Below the pieces are notes generated by a model. It searched no databases. It was not told the origin of the DNA and saw nothing but the letters and a program-made list of their open reading frames with translations. The position numbers were made by a program, and so were the translations under genes. 7,140 bases of DNA from JAQBZY01 sp038117205 (GTDB lineage: Bacteria > Pseudomonadota > Alphaproteobacteria > Rhodospirillales > Casp-alpha2): contig JAYOFL010000093.1 in assembly GCA_038117205.1 (NCBI GenBank), forward strand, positions 1 through 7,140, written 5' to 3'. Positions 1-5,765 of the stretch are shown here, piece after piece; position 1 is the first letter of the stretch, and each line of letters begins with the position of its first letter.

Positions 1-2139
1 TGGAATCGGTGGCGCACGCCGGCGAGAACGTGCTCGGCAAGTTCCGCGACGGCGTTCTGCCGGTGACGCCGGAAGCGGTGACCCTGATCCTCAAGTGCAT
101 CGACCACATCCGCGCGTTGCTGGGCGATTTGGAAGAGACCGGCGAGGAGCCGGAAGGCGAGGACAGCGAGCTGATCGCCGAGCTCAACGCCATGGCCGAC
201 GGCAAGGCGGCGCCCGCCGCGGCGCCCGCGCCGGCACCTGCCGCCAGGCCGTCCGCCTCCGGGCCGTCCACGAACGAGTTCGGCGCACCGGTCGCGGCCG
301 AGCTGCTGGCCGAGGTCGAGGCCGCGGTGCCGGCGAAGGCGCCGAAGAAGGAGCCGGCCAAGGCGGACGACGGCAAGGCGAAGGAACCGTCGGTGGCGAA
401 TTCCTCGATCCGCGTCCATGTCGACGTGCTGGAGGACCTGATGACCCTGGTCAGCGAACTGGTGCTGACCCGCAACCAGCTGCTGCAGATGGTCCGCGGC
501 ATGGACGACAGCGAGTTCACTGTACCCCTGCAGCGCCTCAGCCACATCACGTCGGACCTGCAGGAAGGCGTCATGAAGACGCGCATGCAGCCGATCGGGA
601 ACGCCTGGGCGAAGCTGCCGCGGATCGTCCGCGACCTGTCGGTGGAATCGGGCAAGCAGATCGAGCTCGTCATGCTCGGCGCCGAGACCGAACTGGACCG
701 CCAGGTGCTGGACCTGATCTAGGACCCGCTGACCCACATGGTCCGCATCTCGGCCGACCACGGGCTCGAGGTCCCGGCCGAACGCGCCGCCGCCGGCAAG
801 CCGGAAAAGGGTTCGATCATGCTGAACGCCTACCACGAGGGCGGCCACATCATCATCGAGATCCGCGACGACGGCAAGGGCCTGAGTATTTAGCGGATCC
901 GCCGCAAGTGCATCGAGAACGGCGTCGCCACCGAGAGCGAGCTGGACGACATGAGCGACCAGCAGATCCAGCAGTACATCTTCGCCGCCGGGTTCTCGAC
1001 GGCCGAAAAGGTGACCAGCGTTTCGGGCCGCGGTGGCGGCGATTTCCAGCGACGACGAAGTCTTCATCGTCGTCACCCAGGTTGGCGCCAACACCTTCGG
1101 CATCATCGTCGACCGGGTCTTCGACGCGGAGGAAATCGTGGTCAAGCCGGTGGCGCCGATCCTGCGCGACATCCCGTTCTATTCGGGCAACACGATCCTC
1201 GGCGACGGCAGCGTCATCATGATCCTCGACCCGAACGGCATCGCCGGCGGCGTCGGCAAGATGGACGCCGACGGCCGCGACGAGGAAGCCGACCGCGCCT
1301 CGGCGGCGACCTCCGACTAGAAGACCTCGGTGCTCGTGTTCCGGGCCGGCGGCCAGGAGCTGAAGGCGGTGCCGCTGGCGCTGATCGCGCGCCTGGAGGA
1401 TGTCGATATGGCCGAGGTCGAATCCTCGCACGGCCACATGATGGTCCAGTACCGCGGCCAGCTCATGCCGTTGATCCCGTTCGACCACATGCATCAGTGG
1501 AAGGCCAAAGGCCGTCAGCCGATCCTGGTGTTCACCGATAACGACCGGTCGATAGGCCTGGTCGTCGACGAGATCGTCGATATCGTCGAGGACCGCCTGA
1601 AAATCGAACTGACCGCCGACATCCCGGGCCTGATCGGCAGCGCCGTGATCGACGGCAAGGCGACCGACGTCATCGCCGCCGGCTACTTCCTGACCCAGGT
1701 ATTCGCCGATTGGTTCGGCTCGGCCGATGGCGCGTCCTACGAGACGACCGGACCGAAGCGCGTGCTTCTGGTCGACGACAGCCCGTTCTTCCGCAATCTG
1801 CTGTCGCCGCTGTTGTAGGTGGCCGGCTGGCAGGTGACGACCGTCGAATCCGCCTCCGACGCGCTGCGCATGCGCGACAACGGCGTGACCCTCGACGCCA
1901 TCATCAGCGACATCGAGATGCCGGAAATGGACGGCGTCGAGCTGGCGCGGGAGATCCGCGGCGACGCCCGCTGGCGCAGCGTGCCGATGGTCGCGCTCTC
2001 CGGTCATGCCTCCGAGGCGGATTTCCAGAAAGGCCGCGAAGTGGGCTTCAACGACTATGTCGCGAAATTCGACTGCGAGGCCCTGGTGCCCTCACTGGCG
2101 CACGCGGTTGCTCTGGCCGTGAAGGAGAACGCGTCCTAG
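1..2139 (+). pseudogene. cheA: Hybrid chemotaxis histidine kinase CheA (CheA-CheW-CheW-REC), 5' truncated by window, degraded
   Basis: CheA autophosphorylates on its HPt histidine in response to chemoreceptors and passes phosphate to CheY and CheB. The window opens late in the HPt domain (ESVAHAGENVLGKFRDG, from 3), so the phospho-histidine lies outside. There follow an Ala/Pro-rich linker (about 180-400), the dimerisation domain (about 409-590) and the ATPase domain with a G1 box (DDGKGL, 867-884). A CheW-like domain survives only as its C-terminal end (about 1050-1260). A second CheW-like domain (1321-1735) and a receiver domain (1756-2115; DDS, phospho-Asp codon 1909-1911, KFD near the end) complete it. 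Similarity continues across four in-frame TAG codons at 720-722, 891-893, 1318-1320 and 1816-1818. Near 1032-1045 the frame changes, and about 100 residues expected from the family are missing, including the GRGVGMD G2 box. The N-box Asn is Ile (747-749). The TAG at 2137-2139 fits the normal end. As written this cannot be an active kinase. Confidence 0.88.
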
Positions 2140-2193
2140 GCCGGCCCCGTTTGCGGCGCCTCTGCCGGCGTTATGAAGTAATGAAGGGGGGCG

Positions 2194-2222
2194 TTGCCAC
2201 GTACTCCCTTGGGCGGCATAAT
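2194..2222 (+). promoter_or_regulatory. Predicted sigma70-type promoter for cheY
   Basis: The -35 is TTGCCA (2194-2199, five of six to TTGACA) and the -10 is CATAAT (2217-2222, five of six to TATAAT). The spacer is exactly 17 bases. Transcription would start near 2229, leaving a leader of about 100 bases before the cheY ATG at 2328. The hexamers stand out in a GC-rich background and sit in the only gap of the che operon. The promoter would let cheY and downstream genes be expressed independently of the broken cheA. It is predicted by pattern only. The rest of the 2140-2327 gap shows short GGCCGGCC-type palindromes but no gene. Confidence 0.6.
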
Positions 2223-2327
2223 CGCCTCCGATACGGAACCCAAATCCGCGTAATACCGTATGCCGTTCTTCGGCCGGCCGGGGAAACGCGGCCACTGACG
2301 ACACACGGGAAATAAGGCCCGTATGCC

Positions 2328-2693
2328 ATGAAATCGTGTCTGATTGTCGATGATTCCAAAGTCATCCGTATGGTTGCCCGGAAGATTCTCCAGGAGCTCG
2401 AGTTCGAAACCGAGGAGGCGGCCGACGGCCAGCAGGCTCTCGACGCCTGCAAGGCCAAAATGCCGGACGCCGTGCTCCTGGATTGGAACATGCCGGTCAT
2501 GGACGGGCTTGAGTTTCTCAAGGCGTTGCGACAGCTGCCCGGCGGTGACGCCCCGGTCGTCGTGTTCTGCACCACCGAAAACGATATCGAACACATCCAG
2601 AAGGCGATCGAATCGGGGGCCAACGAATACATCATGAAGCCCTTTGACAGCGAAATCATCCAGGCGAAGTTCGCCCAGGTGGGCTTGCTCTGA
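2328..2693 (+). CDS. cheY: Chemotaxis response regulator CheY (single receiver domain)
   Basis: CheY is the diffusible output of the chemotaxis pathway: when phosphorylated it binds the flagellar switch and changes rotation. The 121-residue product is one complete receiver domain. It has the acidic pair D8-D9, phospho-acceptor D52 in LLDWNMPVMDG, T82/T83 in FCTTEND, aromatic Y101 and K104 in IMKPFD. The length and the ending (AKFAQVGLL) fit alphaproteobacterial CheY. ATG 2328 has a modest AAGG (2314-2317) ten bases upstream, and the gene ends in TGA. It is the only chemotaxis gene in the window with no stop, shift or deletion, and it has its own predicted promoter. Because the adjacent cheA is broken, its phosphate would have to come from another kinase or a small-molecule donor (inference). 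It may alternatively simply not have decayed yet. Confidence 0.95.
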   Translation: MKSCLIVDDSKVIRMVARKILQELEFETEEAADGQQALDACKAKMPDAVLLDWNMPVMDGLEFLKALRQLPGGDAPVVVFCTTENDIEHIQKAIESGANEYIMKPFDSEIIQAKFAQVGLL

Positions 2694-2720
2694 CCTTACA
2701 GCCCGCTGGGAGTTCGCAAC

Positions 2721-3873
2721 TTGTCTGCAAGCGCGTTTAGAGCCGAAACAACGACAGCGCGGCGCGGCGCCGATCAGCCGACTCAAATCATGCTGGTCGA
2801 CGACTCGGCGGTCATTCGCGGCCTGATCGCGCGGATGATCGACCCCGAGCCCCGACATGGCCGTCGCGGCGTCCGTGCAGGACGGGCAGCGCGCCGTGGA
2901 AACGCTGAAACGCAACCCGGCGGCCATCGACGTCATCATCCTGGACAGCGAGATGCCGGTCATGGACGGGATGACGGCGCTGCCGCTGCTGATCGCGGCG
3001 AAGAAGGACGTCAAGGTGGTGATGGCGTCGACGCAGACCCTGGAGAACGCGGAAATCAGCATGAAGGCGCTGGCGCTGGGCGCCGTGGACTACGTGCCGA
3101 AACCCACGTCGACCTGTGAAATCGGTGGCGCCAGCGATTTCAAACGGGAGCTCGTCGACAAGATCTGCGCCGTCATGGGGCGGATCGCCGCGCCACGCGG
3201 CGCGACCACGGCGGTGCCGCCGATGCCGGCGGAGAAGCGTTCGCTTTATAAGGCGCCGGTCACCCTGAAGTCGGTTTCGGGACCGAAGCGGCGCCCGCAG
3301 GTCGTCGCCATTGGGTCCTCGACCGGCGGCCCCCAGGCGCTGCTCGACGTCATCGGAAAGATCGGCCCTGGCGTCCGCGAACCGATCCTGATCACCCAAC
3401 ACATGCCCGCGAGTTTCACGACGATCCTGGCCAAGCATCTGGGCACCGCCAGCGGCCGCCCGTCGGCCGAGGCCCGTGACGGCGAGCCGATCGCCGCCGG
3501 CCACATCTACGGCGCGCCCGGCGACTACCACATGGTCGTCGAGACCAGGGGCGCGACCAAGGTGCTGCGCCTGAACCAGAACCCGCCGGAGAACTTCTGC
3601 CGGCCGGCCGTCGATCCGATGTTCCGCAGTATCGCTGCTGCCTACGGCGATCGCGTGCTGGCGGTGATCCTGACCGGCATGGAATCCGACGGCGCGAAGG
3701 CGGCCGGCGACATCGTCGCCGCCGGCGGCACAGTCATCGCCCAGGACGAGGCCACCAGCGTGGTATGGGGCATGCCCGGCGCGCCGGCCACCGCGGGCCA
3801 CTGCACGGCCGTCCTGCCGCTCGACAAGATTCCCGGCTACATCAACGACTACATCGCCAAGGGGCTGCTATGA
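2721..3873 (+). pseudogene. cheB: Chemotaxis protein-glutamate methylesterase CheB, frameshifted
   Basis: CheB removes methyl groups from chemoreceptor glutamates and deamidates glutamines, and is activated by phosphorylation through CheA. I chose the TTG start at 2721, with GGGAG (2707-2711) nine bases upstream and 27 bases after cheY. The receiver begins IMLVDDSAVIRGLIARMI in this frame, then moves to the +1 frame at the CCCC run 2850-2853. Removing one C gives EPDMAVAASV and a 383-residue protein. In the repaired numbering the phospho-acceptor is D75 (LDSEMPVMDG). The esterase triad is S200 (GSSTGG), H227 (TQHMP) and D323; the 27- and 96-residue spacings are close to those of Salmonella S164/H190/D286. 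The usual GMGxDG motif reads GMESDG. The TGA stop overlaps the cheR ATG by four bases. Alternatives are a single-base sequencing error, +1 slippage on CCC-C, or re-initiation at ATG 2857, which would lack the first receiver strand. Confidence 0.82.
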
Positions 3874-4634
3874 TACCCGAACAGTTCAATTTCATGCGCA
3901 ACCTGCTGAAAGAGCGTTTCGGTCTCGTGCTTGGCGAGGACAAGGGCTACCTGCTCGAGTGCCGGTTGTTAGTGTCCCGCCGCCACGGCTACAGCGGCCT
4001 GGACGATCTGGTCCAGATGGCGATGACCACCAACGAATCCTTCTTTTTCCGCGACCAGAAACCCTTCGACCTGTTCCGCGACCACGTCCTGCCGCACCTG
4101 ATCGAGCACCGCGGGACCGGCAAGGCGTTCCGCATCTGGTCGGCGGCGGCGTCCAGCGGCCAGGAGTCCTATTTCCTGTCGATGCTGCTCAAGGAGCAGG
4201 GCGCCAAGCTTGCCGGCTGGCGCTACGAGCTCGTCGGCACTGACCTCTCGAGCGAAATCATCAAGAAGGCGCAATCCGGCGTCTACACGCAGTTCGAGGT
4301 CCAGCGCGGCATGCCGATCCAGCTGCTGGTCAAGTATTTCGACAAGGTCGACGACCAGTGGCAGATCAAGCCGGAGATCCGCCAGATGTCGCAGTACAAG
4401 GTGTTCAACCTGCTGCACGACCTCACTTCGCTCGGCAAGTTCGACGTGGTGTTCTGCCGCAACGTGCTGATCTACTTCGACTAGCAGACCAAGGGCCAGG
4501 TCCTGGAGCGAATCTCCAAGCTGATGCCGGACGACGGCTTCCTGTTCTTGGGCGGCGCCGAGACCGTGCTCGGCATCACCGACAAGTTCGTGCCGGTACC
4601 CGGCCAGCGCGGCATCTACAAGCGCAATATCTGA
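3870..4634 (+). pseudogene. cheR: Chemotaxis receptor methyltransferase CheR, amber stop and internal deletion
   Basis: CheR methylates chemoreceptor glutamates using S-adenosylmethionine, opposing CheB in adaptation. ATG 3870 overlaps the cheB TGA (ATGA), indicating translational coupling. The N-terminal domain (MIPEQFNFMRNLLKERFGL) runs to GLDDLV, then jumps straight to AMTTNESFFFRD. I recall about 24 more residues there in relatives, so an in-frame deletion near 4012-4020 is likely. The SAM-binding segment IWSAAASSGQESYFLSM has Ser, Ser and Phe where the family usually has Cys, Pro and Ser (CAAASTGQEPYS). GTDLS and CRNVLIYFD are present. A TAG at 4482-4484 follows YFD, yet family sequence continues in frame (QTKGQVLERI to PVPGQRGIYKRNI) to TGA 4632-4634. 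Through-reading gives 254 positions, versus about 275-290 usual. The protein stopping at TAG would lose its last 50 residues, part of the methyltransferase fold, so it is probably inactive. Confidence 0.85.
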
Positions 4635-4671
4635 GGCGCCGGGCCGACTTTTCCCGAAATACCGTCACGCC

Positions 4672-4743
4672 TCATCGCGGGCCTGTCGAAGGACGGGCCG
4701 CGATGCCGTGCCGGTTGTCCATCCTTCGACAAGCGCAGGATGA
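4672..4743. repeat. Pair of inverted 22-base palindromic intergenic repeats (REP-like)
   Basis: The two units are 4672-4693 and 4722-4743, in opposite orientation, and match at 18 of 22 positions when one is reverse-complemented. The outer block TGTCGAAGGA (4684-4693) is exactly complementary to TCCTTCGACA (4722-4731). Each unit can also fold nearby: CATCGCGG (4673-4680) pairs with CCGCGATG (4698-4705), and CATCCT (4720-4725) with AGGATG (4737-4742). From memory, the CCTTCGACAAGCTCAGGATG family of short palindromes is common between genes in many proteobacteria. It lies between the convergent 3' ends of cheR and ctrA, where such hairpins could end or protect transcripts from both sides. No poly-T tract follows, so a classical terminator is not claimed. 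The rest of the 4635-4753 gap holds nothing else recognisable. Confidence 0.8.
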
Positions 4744-4753
4744 AATTGGGGGA

Positions 4754-5464
4754 TCAGGCCGTGGCGGCTTTCGCCTTTACCTCAATGTCCTCCGGGTCGC
4801 GCAGCACGTAGCCGCGACCCCAGACGGTCTCGATGTAGTTCTCGCCGCCGGTCGCGGTGGAGAGCTTCTTGCGGAGCTTGCAGATGAAGACGTCGATGAT
4901 CTTCAGCTCGGGTTCGTCCATGCCGCCGTAGAGATGGCTGAGGAACATCTCCTTGGTCAGGGTCGTGCCCTTGCGCAGACTCAGCAGTTCGAGGATTCCG
5001 TATTCCTTGCCGGTCAGGTGGATCGACTGGCCTTCGACCTCGACGGTCTGGGCGTCCAGGTTCACCGTCAGCTTGCCGGTGTCGATGATCGACTGCGAAT
5101 GGCCTTGCGAGCGGCGCACGATGGCCTGGATGCGGGCGATCAACTCTTCCTTGTTGAACGGCTTGGTCAGGTAGTCGTCGGCGCCGGTGCCGAGGCCCTT
5201 GACCTTGTTCTCGGCCTCGGTCAAGCCGGACAGGATCAGCACCGGGGTCTTGACCCGCGCGTCGCGCAGCCGGCGCAGCACGTCCATGCCGTCCATGTCG
5301 GGCAGCATCAGGTCGAGGACGATGATGTCGTAGTCGTAGAGCTTGCCCAGGTCCAGGCCGTCTTCGCCGAGGTCGGTGGCGTCGACCACCATGCCTGCCG
5401 ACTCAAGCATCATCGTGACGCTTTGTTGGGTCGTCGGGTCGTCTTCTACGAGAAGTACGCGCAT
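4754..5464 (-). CDS. ctrA: Cell-cycle master response regulator CtrA
   Basis: CtrA is the OmpR-type regulator that in alphaproteobacteria controls cell-cycle, division, flagellar and chemotaxis genes, and in Caulobacter also blocks replication initiation. The 236-residue product has a receiver domain with D8-D9, phospho-acceptor D51 (VLDLMLPDMDG), S79 and K101 (TKPF). A winged-helix DNA-binding domain follows from about residue 127, with the hallmark TGKEYGILELLSLRKG, LTKEMFLSHLYGG and IIDVFICKLRKKL segments and WGRGYVLRDP at the end. ATG 5464 is preceded by AAGGGG six bases upstream, a strong ribosome-binding site, and the gene ends in TGA. The tail KAKAATA is alanine-rich, loosely like the Caulobacter CtrA tail recognised by ClpXP (inference). 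No stop, shift or motif loss is seen, in contrast to the che genes. Its upstream region suggests self-regulation. In Rhodospirillales CtrA is often tied to motility rather than viability. Confidence 0.97.
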   Translation of the reverse strand: MRVLLVEDDPTTQQSVTMMLESAGMVVDATDLGEDGLDLGKLYDYDIIVLDLMLPDMDGMDVLRRLRDARVKTPVLILSGLTEAENKVKGLGTGADDYLTKPFNKEELIARIQAIVRRSQGHSQSIIDTGKLTVNLDAQTVEVEGQSIHLTGKEYGILELLSLRKGTTLTKEMFLSHLYGGMDEPELKIIDVFICKLRKKLSTATGGENYIETVWGRGYVLRDPEDIEVKAKAATA

Positions 5465-5496
5465 GCGTCGCCCCTTTTGATCTCGCCCGGAAGCGT

Positions 5497-5537
5497 GTTA
5501 ACCATATTCCGGCGCGGATTCGGGCGCAAGGTTAACC
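5497..5537 (-). promoter_or_regulatory. Two CtrA half-site motifs (GTTAACC) upstream of ctrA
   Basis: GTTAACC occurs at 5497-5503 (extended to GTTAACCAT) and 5531-5537, 34 bases apart, or a little over three helical turns. TTAACC is the known core of the CtrA recognition site; the full site is TTAA-N7-TTAA. Neither copy has a second TTAA at the right distance, so these are half-sites. A third TTAA, at 5618-5621, lies further upstream. In this GC-rich sequence such AT-rich hexamers are scarce, and their place around the candidate ctrA promoter suggests CtrA binds its own control region. Confidence 0.5.
5501..5529 (-). promoter_or_regulatory. Candidate ctrA promoter
   Basis: Read on the minus strand, the -35 is TTGCGC (5524-5529, four of six) and the -10 is TATGGT (5501-5506, four of six), with a 17-base spacer. 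Transcription would start near 5494, about 30 bases before the ctrA start codon. The hexamers are imperfect, but the element lies between two GTTAACC sites, one touching the -10 and one just upstream of the -35. A GANTC site lies in the spacer. This layout is what an activator- and methylation-controlled promoter would show. It is predicted from pattern and position only. Confidence 0.45.
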
Positions 5538-5704
5538 GCCGAATCCCGTCGAACTTGCTGATTTTACGTAGATAATTCGGCGTTGGCTGTGACGGGCGTT
5601 ACACCGCGGCGAAAAAATTAACGAATCCGGCGAATCGCGGAGTCGCGTGCGTTTCACCAGATGCGCCGCCACGGACTTGACATCGGAGGCCGCCGGGGCG
5701 ATTC
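5517..5704. promoter_or_regulatory. Cluster of six GANTC (CcrM-type methylation) sites
   Basis: GANTC pentamers lie at 5517-5521, 5541-5545, 5623-5627, 5632-5636, 5640-5644 and 5700-5704, all in the gap between ctrA and the divergent ligase gene. At about 65 percent GC fewer than one would be expected by chance in 188 bases. CcrM methylates GANTC in most alphaproteobacteria, and in Caulobacter methylation state controls the ctrA P1 promoter. The first site falls in the spacer of the candidate ctrA promoter. GANTC also occurs singly in coding parts of this window, so only the density is notable. Confidence 0.5.
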
Positions 5705-5706
5705 GT
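5677..5706 (+). promoter_or_regulatory. Possible promoter of the acyl-CoA ligase gene (strong -35 only)
   Basis: TTGACA at 5677-5682 is a perfect -35 hexamer about 85 bases before the ligase start. The stretch 17-18 bases further on (around 5700-5706, GATTCGT) is a poor -10. This may be a promoter with a weak -10, one needing an activator, or a chance match. One GANTC site overlaps the -10 position. Confidence 0.28.
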
Positions 5707-5765
5707 CCGGTCGATTTTCGAGCCGGTGGCGCGCTACCGGAAACCGCGGGGCGCTTCGCCATCCC

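Noticed and set aside
853..2007. A 384-codon open frame on the minus strand across cheA
   Set aside because: Its translation is His/Arg/Asp-rich with no recognisable domain, while the plus strand gives clear CheA sequence. It also does not explain the conserved CheW and receiver segments.
2137..2139. A sixth premature TAG at the end of cheA
   Set aside because: It falls where receiver domains normally end (AVALAVKENAS). The downstream frame has no family similarity and stops within 15 codons, so I treat it as the natural stop.
2136..3062. A 308-codon minus-strand frame over cheY and the start of cheB
   Set aside because: It is antisense to clear CheY and CheB sequence, and its translation shows no motif.
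4635..4753. A classical intrinsic terminator between cheR and ctrA
   Set aside because: Hairpins are present but no run of T follows on either strand, so it is listed only as a repeat with possible terminator action.
5487..5547. Full TTAA-N7-TTAA CtrA sites upstream of ctrA
   Set aside because: I checked both directions from each TTAA and found no second TTAA seven bases away. Only half-sites are supported.
5661..5765. Upstream ATG start for the acyl-CoA ligase
   Set aside because: It is in frame and open, but the added residues are Arg/Gly-rich and unlike the family N-terminus. It has no ribosome-binding site and would overlap the candidate -35 element.
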